From NCBI GenBank assembly GCA_029339505.1, contig JAQISU010000247.1, positions 767,501 to 831,500 on the forward strand: a DNA stretch of 64,000 nt, read 5' to 3'. This DNA comes from Unio delphinus. Taxonomy: Eukaryota; Mollusca; Bivalvia; Unionida; Unionidae. The notes below the pieces were generated by a model. That model searched no databases, was not told where the DNA came from, and was given only the letters and a program-made list of their open reading frames with translations. This document shows, piece by piece, positions 23,001 to 38,827 of this stretch; within the stretch, counting starts at the first letter, position 1, and the number at the start of each line of letters is the position of its first letter. Both the position numbers and the translations under genes were made by a program.

Positions 23001-26000
23001 AATTATATGTAGAAATCAACTTGACAGATTTCTCAATGGCCAACAAGAGCAAGATCACACTATACATCCACTGGCCCTGTACAATATCAACTCGCCAGAT
23101 TTATCAATGGCTAACAAGAGCTAGATCACAATCTAGATCAACTGGCCCTGTACAATATCAACTCGACAGATTTATCAATATCTAACAAGAGCTAGATCAC
23201 AATGTAGATCAACTGGCCCTGTACAATATCAACTGGTTCTATCAACCAAATTTGAAAACAACTTTGGAAACTTTAACTGTTAGTATCATGTGAGCTATTG
23301 AATTCTTGTCATTTAATAATAAACATAGTATTATGCCAAAGTTCAGAAAACCACAGGCATTCTCCATGTTAGAGACAAACTTACTTTTTAAATTTTATCT
23401 ACTGATGAAAAGTGTAATGTTTTCTTAAAAATGTATTCCCAGAGTCAAGATTAAAATTTAAACATTTGGTACAAAGGCTATTAATTAATGCCACAAAACT
23501 TAGATGTGTAAACATTGTATCCTGCTATCTCCATAGATCCAAGACAACAGCTAACTTCTCCTATGATCAATATGCATGAGAGCAAACACAGAATTCTTAA
23601 GCCTGTTCTTCAGGCACCAATGTTTACTCTCTGTCAAGTTCCCATGAAAACAGCAGGCCCTATTCTCTAACATAACAAAAAAGTTCCAAAGGATACAAAT
23701 ACAAGAAAAGTTTCCATTGAAGTTTGTTATTATTCTTCGAGTATTCAACATGATAATAGGGGATAAAATTGATACTCCTTTTGAATCATTACAATTTTAA
23801 AAAATAGGCAAATAAATATGTGCCCAATGAGTATACCATGCCGGCCTGACAGACCTCAGCAAGACTATTTTTATCCACACAAAACATCAAAGGCAGTAGC
23901 GGAGGTATACAAAAATGCCTTTCCCCAAGGTCAGAAACTTGGCATTTAAAAAAAATAAAGGCATTGTATACCTTTCTAATTCTGATACTATTTTGGAAAT
24001 AGCTACACAAATGTAAAACATTATCTTTTTGAAATTTTTGGTTCACTAACTTTTTTTGTTATTATAGTTTGCTATTTGTTTCTTTGAGCAAATTACCGTA
24101 AATGCAAAGGAAATGGAAACTATGCACTTTTCTCAAATATACAATTGAGTAACCACCCAGTGCTAGCCTGGACACGTAGATGGTGTGTGTGTCTGTGTGT
24201 GTGATTTGGATTTTCAAATGTAGCTTTAACAATTTTTCAGCCATATTGCTATGATAGCCGTGTGGCAGTTTATAGTGATGTCTAGCACTGGGGCATCATG
24301 GTGCAGACATGTAGCATGTAGTACTGAGCACCAAGTGAGGCAGCTGCCAGGACAATTTTTTTATAAGCCTTTGGTATGACTTGGCTAGGGTTAAAATTCA
24401 GCATCAGAGGTGTGGTGTAAAATGCTAATTATGAAGTACATATATAATATACTGAAATACCTCTGCTTTATAAACAAAAACAATGTAATCACCAAAACTT
24501 ATTACAAAGGAATAAACAAATACATGTAATCACCAAAACTTATTACAAAGGAATAAACAAATACATGTAATCACCAAAACTTATTACAAAGGAATAAACA
24601 AATACATGTACCAGATATGAATTTCTGTCAAAATAATTACGGTCTCATTACTCATACTGTTCCGATTTATAAATTTTTAAATTATGTCTGCAAGGGAACC
24701 AGTTCTATGTAAAAATGTTAAAGTCCATGAATTGCAACATTTTGAATGTATAATCATTAAAGAATGCAAGGCAAAAAATTCAATTGCTCATACATTTAAA
24801 AAAAATCTCTCGTTTCTCCCAATACCGAATTTTACAAACATAAAAATCATAAAAGTTTAAAGTGTGAAACCATTTTGGATTCCACTAATAATCAAGGGTA
24901 TATTATTTATATAAAATTTCATCCTGTAAATCAGAGGTTCTAAACCCATGGGTTGAAACCCTTGAATGAATCACCATGTTGTTTTGAGTGGGCCATCAAG
25001 ATGATTGGAAACTTCCTATCCAAGTGTCTTTTGTTTTGTACTTGATGGATGACAAAACTAATACCACAAACCTAATCTGGATAACTGCCCCAAAAAGAAG
25101 CAATTCTCCAAATATTGCCATGATTGTGTTTATACTAACCAATACAAAAAGCGTTTTTTTTAAAAAGGCTAATACTGCATATAACATATGGTGACGATGA
25201 ATCCATTGATTAGGGCAGACTAAATTTTGTAGAAACAGATACAATAAGAAGCAGCAGCAGATACTGTGGCATCATGGGAGATTTTATCTCTATCCCCAGT
25301 ATAGGACAACAGCTGACATATAACAAGAGCTTGTCATCATGGCAACAACACAAATATCAAATATACATCAAAGACAGGGTGATATAGTCAATCCATGTAA
25401 TTAGTCTTGATCATTAAAAACCACCACATGACATATTATGGTCTATTCTTGTTTATCTGTCCCAACAATGAAATTCATCCCATTATTTCAATTATCAAGT
25501 TAAAAACTATTGCATAACATTTATGTTGAACTTTGCCGCTTATATGCATTTTAGGTTCATTAAAAAAAAGGGAACCACAACTTTCAAGGCATATTCCTCG
25601 AGATGAATTAGAAAGCAATATCAATACTAGTAGAAAAGCCAACAAAAGGTAGGAGATAGACAATTAATCCTTTGTACATACTGCAAACAACGTATTGGCA
25701 GACAGCAGCTTGGTTCTAACCATGATTGGGCTCAGGGAATCCAGCAAAAGTTTGAACACCAGGTCAATCCAGTCTAATGATGAACACTAGTAGCATTTGC
25801 ATTACCTTCAAGCCCAATACTACTAAATTCAAACCCAATACTAAAAATACTAAATTCAAACCCAATACTAAAAATACTAAATTCAAACCCAATACTAAAT
25901 TTACGTTTGTAGCAACTCTGTAACAAATAATATTGAAATAGGTGAAAGATTCGGCATATGAAAATTGGAGTTTATGCTTGTACAAGTCACCAGCCCTGGG

Positions 26001-28008
26001 CCTGTGTCTAAAAAGACGATCTCTGAGCACTGTCCTGATTATATGTACTAATTTATTTGAAAAGTATGCATAATTAATACTTGAAAATTTAATCACAAGT
26101 ATCCTATGGGAATAATTACTTTCAATGTATGCAAATTCTGATTTATGTCATAACCTGAGAAAATCATAAGACTTGGCTTTCATTTTAGACATAAAATTGT
26201 GTACATGTAGCATACAATTTTACTTACCCAGCAAAATGCTTTACTTATTCAAGGGTACCTGGACAGTGGCTTTTCCAAACCTGCCCTATTGAGGATGTAT
26301 CCACAAACAGGAAGGCAACATAAATATGAATACAGAACAAAACCTGCAAATGTCATTTACAAGATGATGGTATTGAAGTAGATATCCCTGATAATTCTGC
26401 AGACACAAATGCAGTATAATCCATGAATCACCCTTATTAACCACATGAAACAACTGAGGCGATACATATTAAGTACAACATAAACATAATTACCTGCATA
26501 GTAGTAATGTCAAATTAATTACTGTTTGCAGAACAGAACTAAAGGGCAGCAAAAACAAAGCTAGACTCCCCATTTACTGGTTCTCAATTAACATTAAAGG
26601 CCTAAAAAATACACAAAATCCAAGTCTTAGGGAGAGAAAAGGAAGTTTCACATGAATGTACATTATTAAATTGGTACCGCATGAAGTGTGAGTAACAAAT
26701 CTACAAATGTCTGCAAACCAGCCATACAAGGCAAACATTAGTTTCAAAGAGTTGGATCAACCTAAGCAAGTAAAAGCACTGTGAAAACTGAAAATATTTA
26801 CTACAATGATGCATACAGTACAGCACTGGCTAACTTGACCTCTATAAAGCAAGAATTTAACCAAACTTCCATCAATATATTTTAAGCAGTACAAGAAAAA
26901 GACAATGCCATATGGTAATTGGGTAAACTAAGAAACCAGATTACCTAGAAGAAATCGCTATCCATAAATGGACAAAAACCATGCCAGTAAGGACTGGAAA
27001 CTGATGTCAGTAGAGCTAGGCATGTTATTTGACAAGTGTTACCAAGTAATCTAACACCTAATAAAACTTAAGGTGAGACAGTAAATGGAAATGTTATCCT
27101 TTTTACACGCAACTGTTCAGGGGTTAAAAATTCAATTTTTGTTTCACTAGCCCTGCAAGGATGACATGGTCTTGGAAACTACATTTGCTGCTTTTTGTGG
27201 CCGAAATGAAGGCTACTTGCATGAAATTTCACTTGAACAACAATGATTTATAGTTGACTGGGGAATCTAAATTTGGGAATTGTTATCACATACTTCAGTA
27301 ATGGTTCTTCTCAAGTTAATCTCACAGCCTTGTTTGGCACTGAATGTTAATTTTACTGCCATCATAGACTATAAGTTTGTCATTTTGGTAATTGGCTGGG
27401 AGTGCTTTTCCTAGCTGGCAATCACAGCATAGCAATTAAGTTTCAACTCAAAATAAGGTCACTGTCATTAGCCATTCAGTTCAATACAGTAAATGTTCTT
27501 ATTAAAACTACAAGAATTTCAGATAGCCTGTAAAATGAACAAGTCTAAAGACTTTCAGCCAGAAACCAGAGCTTCCAAAAAGTGTGTGCCACATAAAGTA
27601 CAGCCTTGAAGATTCAATTCATCATAATAAAGATGTCTAAATTCTCTCCCTCTTTTACCTCAGGAAAGTGTTCACTATAATTGCCATCAATTAGGAGTTT
27701 TAAGTGATAATTATAGCAAATTTACAAGTCTATAATAGGTCAAAACAGTTACTGAAAAGAATGACTCGCACACCAAGATCAAAGGACAAAAAAAGAAGTC
27801 CCTCTATAGAAAAGAACCTATAAAAAATTCTTGAGCAAAACAATACCTTTGTAGGAGACAAAGTAAGTTTAATTATGTCAGAGTTAAGTACAATAATTTG
27901 CATTTTTGGAAGAAAAGTAGCGCCTAAGTCAACAGACAACAAAAACCTGATGCCTACTTGCTTCTTTAATAGGAGTAAAATTGCTTTTTAACAAGGTTTC
28001 CACTTAAG

Positions 28009-28054
<46 letters not shown>

Positions 28055-31000
28055 TTTTCTTCCTGAATTTTAAAAGGGGTCTCTTATCTATCTTAACCAC
28101 AGAATGTAACTACACTGTGACAAACTATTTTTATTGTCTGACTAAAGAATTGTCCTAATACCTTATTGTGACCAAATCAGCAAGCTGTCAAAAAGTTTTC
28201 CACTTTTCTCCAACTTGTTATTCAAACTAATTTGTTTCACAGTTATTTCTCTCTAGCTTCACACAAATGAGTAATTATAGCCCATAAAATATCTGTACTA
28301 ACAATGAACGAGTGTCACTGGAAAAATGCGACCCAGTAAGCATTTAAACAATAGTTTATCTAACAGTTAAAAACCAGCATGATCAGACTGAGCTTTGCTA
28401 ATACTAACACAACATTCTATAGGTTTCATTAGACTGGTAGCAAATCACTTACTTGCTCATTGCTAAGGATTCATTCAGTTTAGGGGGAATCTATGCAACA
28501 AGGAATGCTCAAGACAATTATGAAACACGCAAAACCCAAAGAAATTCATGCAGCATTTTTACAAGCACCCCTGTTAACTTTGTTAAACATCTATATTTAT
28601 AAAATTCACCATTGTTCCAATCAAAGCAGAAATTGTCCACCCACAGACAACCTGACTCTTATTAACTGTAGATTCCATTTGTTACATGCAACTCGCAACC
28701 TGTAAGCATTAAATGAAGTGTCTGAAGGTAATGCCTGAAGAAATGTGGGTATTGTTCCCTCCCAGCCTTGTCAGGTTTTTGTTATCTGTCTAACTCTTCA
28801 GAGGAAAAGTCCTGGTTGACACATTGGTTGAAATGATCACCTATCTCTGCAGTGCAAGGTTTAGATTTGCCTCTAGCACCCAGCAGAGCTGCCTTTATGG
28901 CCATGTGACACAGAAACCTTTGTTTGTAGGCAACACTATTACAAACCAAGGGGGATTTGACTGTCAATAATGATAGAAAAACCAAAATATTCAAATTTCA
29001 GCAAGGGGAGAGAGTAGTAGACACAAGGACATTTTTGGATTCACCAATAAGACAAAATTTGAATAGGGATTGACATCTATCATTTAAATATAGACATATT
29101 TTAATTAAATTAACTATTCTTTCAAACTGTTACTACAGTTTGGAAACAGGACCTTTACGTCTGCATCACCTGTCAATGGACCTCAATCCATACCTTTCCA
29201 AACTGACCCTTCTGTATACACAACTAACCAAATCATCTGCTCCATTATAAACTGTTTTGATGCAGATGAAAGAGCTGATCGAAATGGATCATATTACATT
29301 TAACCAAGGAGATGTATATAATAACAGTGGACATGGCATACTGCTTGCTCTACAGAACACTCCACAGAACATGTTCTCTCAATGGTCACCCAACAAAAAC
29401 TTGTTCAAAACACTTCGACTTAGCAAGCAACATGTCCAAGGTATTACTTCCCAAAAACCTGCTCAGGGGAAAAAATAAATTAAAAATGCTTGCTTGACAC
29501 TCACTGAACTGAGATGAAACATAAAGGTTCTTTCTTCAGTATTTGTGAGTGTTTTAAATCACTTTGCTTGTCATTACTGGCTTGGCACAATAGAGTCACT
29601 TCTCCCATAAAAAAAAAACTCTTTAGCTGGGCTACCAACTTTTGTGGCCCCCATCTTGTACAATTTAGCTTAAAGTAAATATTGGCCATAATTGAACTGG
29701 GATACCATTCAGAGTTCTGTAATGTATGTAAGAGTCTTGCCTGTGAGTAAATACTTGTAAATACACCTGTATATATTTGAAATCTACTGAAATTATAGAG
29801 TTATTTTAATGTTACTAGGACTGAATCAATCCTAAATACAAACGTTTCCTTTGAAGAGAAGAATAGCATCAACCAATGCAAGCAGAATTTGAACTATGAC
29901 CTATTTTAAAATGCGGCAATGTAAATTAGTTTCTTTTCCATTGATCTGTATGCAATCAAATCTAAACAATAGGAAATATATTGTTTACCAAGTTTCTACT
30001 TTCCTGTCTGCAGTTTCACAGATATGCAAGCAGAATCAAGCTACTACTTAGGGAAGAAAAAAAAACACCACACAATTTTGTTATACTTATTTTGCACGTA
30101 TATTTTTCATTTGCAGGAAGGGAGGGGCAAAATTAAAGGGATGTACTGTGTTCCTGATATTTGGCACTAGAACGGAATCATACACAGTAAAACTAACTTG
30201 TATTGAGATAAAATACTGATTACAAGAGAACATACTAACATACACCCAACATACTAGATGACTGACAAAAAGAAGTTAGCATTAGTAATGAAGACTGTTC
30301 TACATGTAGATTGTCCATATGAGAAAATCTGAAAAAATTAATTATATTCAATTCTTACTTTTCCAAGATGTAACTGACACATTCACATTTACGTTGTAAG
30401 TTTTAAAAAATACTACCATAAAACTGCAATGTAATTACACCCCCCCCGTCCCTCTAAGGATCAATACTCAATTTATAAGACCACATCCTAACATTTATCA
30501 ATTTTGACGTGAACTTTCACCAATAGCAAATAAAGAATGGTACAGCTATTGGAAGATAATGCTAGAAATGTAAATCAATGAAGAGATTGATTTTTGTGCC
30601 AAGTTATCAGTCAGAACCCAAGATAACGAGTTTTCTTTCTCAACGGCCTACTCCTTGATTAAATTCATTTTCAACATCAAAAAGTATGAAAGTCAAAAGT
30701 GAATGGAGTAGCCAAGTTATCAGTTATAACTCAGTTACAGTCCTCCCTAACCAAGTTTCTCCAACTCATATCTTCTAGGTGCTGGTGGAATTTCTTATAC
30801 CAGTTGGCTCTCAGGCCTGATAACAAAATCTACCATGGATTTACACATAATGCTGAGTCCAGATATATTTGACTAACATAGCTTGTATATACATCAATAT
30901 CAGACACAGGGGCACCATATATCTCATGTTTAGGTAAGCTAACATAATCACAATGTCCTCTGCATGTACTTTCTATTCCAGTGTACACATGGCAAATCTA

Positions 31001-33598
31001 TACAAAACTAGAACACAACAAGAATACATTCTACCTGAAAATACCTACCAATCCTCAAAGATGTTTGGTAAACCTACACAGATTTATCTACATATCAAGT
31101 AAATGAATGCAGACTAAGTGGGGCAATAAAAAATGCATCTAAAATGTCTGGTATGAATGTGCATACCAAGTACTTAACTAAGCACATCAGCAAAATCCTG
31201 ACTATAAGAAAAGTTGTAAAATTACAAAGATAATAAATTACGCTACAAAAACAAATCCTACTTCAGTATAAGGATTAAATTTAATTATAAAATTCTTTCA
31301 CAAAAGCTGTTTTTACATTAAAAAAAAAATGTAAATGTGAAAATATTATTAATACGGACAAGAAAAAAAATTCTAATATCATTTCAGATAAAGTAAATAC
31401 TTCTCACTGTTTTAAGACTTTAGTCCTAAATATTTAATTTTAGTCAATGAATATGTATTACTGCATGCACTGCAGATTATCCAACAGTATTATCTAGCCA
31501 AGCAAGAAACAGGATATATTTTGATGGTCAACGAAGCAAAACATGCCCCTTTCAAGTTCAATAAAATGAAGAAAAAAAGCTTGGATTTACAATTATATTT
31601 GTTTATAGTATGGTGTTCTAGTTAAACTATACATAATGGTGTTTTTTTCCAGCAATATTTACAGATATGAAGATCCCTATCAATTCACTTTAAAATTCCA
31701 AAGTCCAGAGTAAATTGTTTTAAATAGGTTTTTTTGCATTAAAAAGATGTAGAAATCGAAATACTTTCACAAGAATTGACCTAATAAACAACTTCCAGAG
31801 GTTTTTTAAAAAAAAAAAAAAAAAACAGTGATTGGCTGAATGCTTTCAAGATCCAAATATTTTTTTTTTTTTTATAAAATTTATAAAATATCAGAAATGT
31901 CTTCAAGACCTGATCGCCATGCCAGAGAAAATGACTGAAACAAAGTTTCGCTGACTGACACAGGCCATACTTGATCTCCTCAAACAACATTAACTGGTTG
32001 AAAGGACTTGAAAACTTTCATATTGACCGTAGCTAAACAAATGGTAACATTTTTGTCCTGTTTTAAGAAAAAACAATCTTTAAAAAAATCAAAAGTAAAG
32101 TTTCAAATTTATCATCCAAAATCAAATCAAATAAATTAAAGAAATGAAAAATATGACTTGGCATTATATCCATTATTCATTCAAATGTTACAATATGAAA
32201 AACAGAAAAAACAAGAGAAATATGGTATACTTACTTTTGGCTGAGCCTTCCTTGGAAATGCCACCTTGGGATCAACCTGTTGATTGTAGAGATACCAAAG
32301 ATTTTCCATTAGAAAAAGGCTAAAAGACTACTATCTGAATACAATATTTTGTCTTTATAACTTTAACGAGTATATTTCTTTAAATGTGTGAGTAGCTTGC
32401 TGAGCAAACAAACTTCTACAAATAGTAGAAGCCTTTTGTACAAATAGCATAAGCCTTTTGTACAACAGTGGCAGATGAGAACTGCTAAAAATCAGTTTAT
32501 CATTCACCCCTGGCGTCTCAGTCACAGTATGAGTGTTGTGACGAAAAAATCTTAGGGTCTATCCCACCATGTGGAAAGTAAACAATGCTAGTAAGGACAG
32601 GTCTTATAATTACTTTCCATCTCAAAGAGACAAGAAAATGAGTGACGTCCAATTAACTCTTCCAAACACGGACTAACTACCACGTCAGTGTCTGCTTTAA
32701 CAAAAGTATGGAACACCTTTTTTCGATCCAACCAGGTAAATCATTAGAAATACAAAGGCCCCATGTGATGTAACTGTGTACCCGAATATTGACTAAACAA
32801 GTAAACAGAAGTGAAGTTTACTAGTTCTAGGCCTGCTTCCGCACAGAATGCACCAGAAAGCAAAATAATAAAGTATAGCTTTTCATATAAAGGCCATGTG
32901 AAAATATCAATTTGAATGAGCCAACAGAAGACAAAAACTCCTTTGTTTAAAGTACTTGTTCTGTTTATAGACTTGTGTTTCACATGTTTAAACAATGATG
33001 GCCATGGAATTGTATCAAGCAAAATAATTCTATTAGTGTCACCTGAACGATGGTGTGCAAGAAAAAGGTATGTATCAGCACATTTAAAGGTCTGTTTATC
33101 ATCAATAGTAGTTTAACCAACCTGAATATCACAAAGGTGGTTATTACAGGACAGGTCAAGTTTTAGCAACTCTCTGGCCAGTAGATGGTACTTTATTACA
33201 GGACAGGTCAAGTTTTAGCAACTCTCTGGCCAGTAGATGGTACTTTTCAATGAATGGCATGCAATATACCTTGGTAGTAGTCTAAATAATGATTGAGCTA
33301 TCTCTACACAAGTTAACTGACAACCCACCCTGTAAATAAAGAAACAAAGGCTTTGATCTAACCAATGATGAAGAATGGGTAGGTTGTACTGTTATTTTAA
33401 TGACAATATTCTACCCATGGACAACTAACTCATAGAATTTTTAAAGGTAAAGAGGTGGAGCTATGTAACTGGGAGATTCAACAACCTGTACTTTTTTTAA
33501 AATTATTATTAAAAGACATGATTTCCCCATATTTGGCAAAAACAAACAAAACAACTTACAATTAATCTCCTTTGTATGTATGTATGTATGTATGTATG

Positions 33599-33668
<70 letters not shown>

Positions 33669-36600
33669 ATGCAGCATTTCTGCACATGAGTTTTATTCAT
33701 AAGAAAGCAATGAAGTGAAATCCTGTTCTGTCAAGCCATGTATGAAAGTGGGAAAAACTTTAACCAGATATGCATACTTCAGAGACTTATACTTTGCTTA
33801 CACAAAGGAAGAAAGACGAATGTTCAAGTGTACTCAGTCATGGTCTGTTCTAGCATTTGCAGGACAATCACATACTTCTATTACAAAAATTTCACTGAAA
33901 AAAATCAACAAAAATAGTGTGCATTAACATTTTATTTACAGAACAGACCCGTTCAAAAGCTCCTTACTGACATGGTTATGTTACTTCAAAAAACCCATCT
34001 GCAACATGAATTTAGGTTCAATCTTCATATCAATAAAAATGTCAAGCAGTTTACAGGTGCACACTGAATTATTGCCTTCATTTGCAACCAGCACCTGTCT
34101 GAACTTGTCTGTTATTTTGGTCTTTTACAGTATAGCAACACTATAAGGTTATATCCTGCAGAGGCAAATGCAGCCAACGCTTTTGGCCAAAGAAATGCCA
34201 GGATAGCAGGAATGAAACCCACACCTGAACAGAAATATAATGATGATTTACCGTGTGAATCAATTTCTAAGAAAATCCAATTCCCCATCCCACCCATATC
34301 AAGGATCACTACTTTTGTAACTCAAACTGAATATTGGTATTTTGATTTCTGCTGAAGAAAAGAAAAAAAAGACCCACCCACACACACACACACACACAAA
34401 AAACAGCAATATAACTTCAATGAACATAATTTTTAAGCAAAATGAATTTGATAATTCCCTGGAGTGAATTACAAGGAATAAATTCACCAGTCAATCGATA
34501 TCAAGATAACTAAAATTCTATACTTTGATGCATATTTGGCCAAGTGGTTATAAAGTTCGCCTCATCCTAATGACAACTGGAGTTCAAATCCAGCATGAAG
34601 CAAATTATGTTTTCCTAAATGTGCTGTTTGATTTTTGGCAGATGGTGGGAAATACGCCCCAACCCCTTTATAGTTATCGTGATCTTAATGATGATCAACC
34701 ACGGTATTATTGTCCAAATTGAGTAAACAATAAATTATTAAATTAACTGCTGGAGCAAGAGAGATCTGAGCAGAGATATAGAATAGAATAAAATAAGCCC
34801 CCATATGTAAAGAAAACAATTTCATCAATTATAAACAAATTGAAATCAAACACGACATGTGAATGATTCACTTTCTCTAATAAATAGTCACAAAATTCAA
34901 TTAGTCATTAATTTATACCGAAGGAACAAATTTCATCATGACCAAGAGAATAATCAAACTCAAATTGCTGGCATGTCTGCATCACCCTGTGCTTTTGGTC
35001 CTTTCTAAATTATTGCTTGTGATAGGTTGCTGCTTCTGCATTTCTTTCTTTCTCTCAATCCTCTTTGCATCACCACCTCTTGGTTACAGATCTTTTGAAG
35101 CTGTGCATTACAGGCATCTCTCATAATCAACAGTTTATGGCAATTGATGGCAACAGTTTATGGCAATTGATGGCAACAGTTTATGGCAATTGATGGCAAC
35201 AGTTTATGGCAATTGATGGAGAGTCTAACCCATATGTCAAACTTAATATTTACATCCCATGCTGACCCCGACAGAATGCACTGTGAAATTATTTTACCGA
35301 AACTATTTTTAAAAATTTTTTTGCAACATTACAACAATGATTTAGGAAGAATAATATTACTTTGCAATTGAACAGCAGGTAAAGGACATTGTGCAAGATC
35401 CATTAAGAATCTGCTACTTCAGTCTCTTATACTGTAGAGTACATCATGCAAGCCATTTAAGAATATAGTAAGACCACTCCGGTGGCCTAGTGGATAAAGC
35501 CTCCGCCACGGATGCCACACCAGAGACTTATAAAAATGGTACTAACAGCTGCCTCACTTGGTGCTCAGCATTAACAGGTTAGTGTTAGAACTGGCCAGCC
35601 TGGTATCAGGATAATGTGACTGGGTGGGACATGTCTGTAGCATGATGCCCCAGTGCTAGACATCACTATAAACTTTTACACTGTTGACACAGTAGCAATG
35701 ACTGGAAAATTGTTAAAGTGAAGTCAAGCAGCATCAACTGCTCTCAGCAATGTTTCCACAGCATAAAATAGCCAATACCCATCCAACATCTATAATGAAA
35801 TAATTAACAAGAAAGTGGAAAGAAAAATATACCTTTTCAGTTCCATCAATTATATTTTCATGCATTTTTACATGGTATTATTTTACAAATTTATGCAGAA
35901 AAGAAATATGTGATAGAACTTAAACTCCTACGACTCACCATTCAAGAAATTGTCAAAATCTCAAATTGACCGTAATCTGGAACATTAATCTGGTAAAGAT
36001 CTTTTTACATTTCAGACACTTATACATTTGTTAAAAGTTCATCACACCAACACTGGACAGAAAATACTGCAATATAAATAAATGTGTGGGTGTTTATACT
36101 TGGCCTTGTGTCATATTCATCATCCTTAAATATATACCAAAATCATCTGTAAGATTTTAATTGGCATTTCAAAAGTCAGAGGTATAAACCATTGCTATGA
36201 TTCTATTACCATCAAATAATTCACTAAAGTTGGGAAACCCTTAATACATTAGTTGTTTTACAATAGCTTTACACAGCATATAGTATAATCAATTCATTGA
36301 TCTACCACAATCTTTATATTTTACATGAAACAGATCAAACAAATTATTTTTGTAAGTGGATTTGCATAGTTTAGTTTGACTATTATTGAAAATACTGCCT
36401 GTTATTAATTCATAATAAAATGGTATGACGCAAATGCAACACACAACTGAATAGCACAAGATTTCATCTGGTTATAATAGGTTCTGTAAAAGTTTATTAT
36501 CAACAGAGAATTAATGATGGAAGGACACCCAAGCTGAAATATATTATCAAAATAAATAACATAATTTAATGACTTCGATCAAAGCTATCCTTGCATGCAA

Positions 36601-37970
36601 AGCAGGGTTCCCATGGAAAATCATTAAATATGGCGGAATCAACACTTGTAATTATTGTGGCTCAGAGAGGAACAAATTCTCAAGGGCTCCATGAACTTGC
36701 AGGGCATAACTAATTGATTTTAAGCAATTATTTATGATAGTGATATATGCTTAACAGTATACATCCATCCAAACGGACATGTCACTGTTAAATATGTAAA
36801 ACAATTAAATAGTGATGTACAGCCAATATGCAGACACTGAGATACCCCCAGTTTTGCATACGGAGTGAAGGATTATGGGTTTTTCCAGCAATTGTCTGTC
36901 ACAAATCATGACAATACACACCCACAGGGCAAACTTTCACCATGCATTATTAATTGATGATATTTGCCACAGTGTATAACACACTTCAGTTAACCCACTA
37001 AAAGAAGGCATTATGTTTGTTGTTGTCAAGAATGCCACCCTAAGTACACAACTTTCAATTGTTAACACATATCATTCAAACCAGTTCACTCACTTGTTAC
37101 AATGGTCAGTCAATTTCTGCCTCTGCCACCTTCAACCAAGTAAAAAACCCAAGCTGAATAAATCTTTCTTGGGAGCAGTTTCATAATCTTGTGTGTACGT
37201 GTGATTTGGATTTTTAACATAGCTTTAATTTTTTTTATTTAAGTTACTACAATGTCTGCAGTTTACAGTGATGTCTAGCAATGGGGCATCACGTCCCACC
37301 CAGTCACATTATCCTGAAACTATGCCAACCAGTCATAACATTTACCTCTAAAATGCTAAACATCAAGTGAGGCAGCTATTAGTACTATTTGTATCGGTCA
37401 TTGTTATGACATGGCCAGGATTTGAACCTGTTACATGTACTTCCAAAATCTAAGGTGGATGCCCCAACCACTAGTCCACTGGAGTGGCATCATGTCCTCA
37501 TCAAGTGTAGGAATTCAACATGCGGCAACAAGAATATTCTTGGAGATGTCAATTTTCATTGTACTGAGAATCAATACTCAGTCAGTGAACCCACCAACCA
37601 AAACTGGCCATGTTTGAATATTGGATTCTTCATAGACATGATGATATTATTCTAGTCGTTAATGGTGTCCCATGAATTTGTATGCATCTGATTATCTCTG
37701 CATCATATGCTATCTCACCATATCAATACCTAACCAACCATCTGTGTTTGCCACTAAAAAACCTTGATATCATAAATTATTAGCCAACAATGCACAAGAT
37801 CCTAACATCCTTTCATTTTGTAATACCATGCTATTTGCTTTTGTAATCATGCCATTGTACATGTGTTATCTTAGATTGTAAAGCAATTTGAGCATCTAAA
37901 TATATGGCGCTGCACTGTATTTACATTTTTATTACTAAAAAAATATTGATATTACATAGACTTCTAACTT

Positions 37971-38046
<76 letters not shown>

Positions 38047-38774
38047 CCTAGTTAAAGAGAAAACCTTTGGGATGGGGAGCTGGGAAGAAAGGGGTTGTTG
38101 TTTAATGACCAAATCCTCATTTTACAATCACATTGAAAAGATATAACATGCTTTTTCTAATGTATTCTCTGTAAATAACATTTATTTTCAAAATGTACAA
38201 CATGTGTAAGAACGTTTGAACTGGTTTAAACAACCATCACATGTACACGAAACCATCTATATATTATGTCGCTGCTTTTTTCCCCTCTTCCTGATTAGCA
38301 AGTTTCTCATAGTGGTATGTAGTACTATTCGGCCAAGTTGGGAGTCAATGTAGCAGGGAACTAGACTAAATGTTGATACACCACCAAACAAGATTCCTTC
38401 TTTTTTATATAAGTGGATATTTATTTCGTAAGACATCTGTCTGCACTGAAACTCAATTTTTATACTGTTCAATTAGTACAATACTGATGTCATGATTTCA
38501 AGGAAGTATTAGTGAAACTTTAGTTTCAAAATCAAGCACTTGTTAACACATTAACCCCTGCTGCCTTGATAACTCGTTGCACTTTACCTCCCTCATCTCG
38601 CAAGTGCCTCGATAACGGGGCTGAGTTTGCATAGCTTGTATCTCGAGCGCAGAGTTTGAGTGGCAGTATTTTACTATGCCTGCATCCCAAGCAACGAGTT
38701 AAATCGACGCAAACCATTGGTTGATTTGAAGACATTTCCTAATTATGCAGACAGTTTAACCAATAAAATCTTTG

Positions 38775-38827
<53 letters not shown>

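Larger units (their letters stand above)
18133..32234 (-). other. msi: Intron 5 (about 14.1 kb)
   Basis: This is the least repeat-rich intron. It holds two TA tracts, a truncated SINE2 (24184-24416), and 71-, 41- and 27-bp tandem repeats. The stretches 18140-19970, 21110-23010, 25910-28005 and 28055-32230 contain only AT-rich sequence without recognisable coding or mobile features. Short reading frames there (for example 22907-23185 and 29257-29478) look accidental. Confidence 0.85.
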
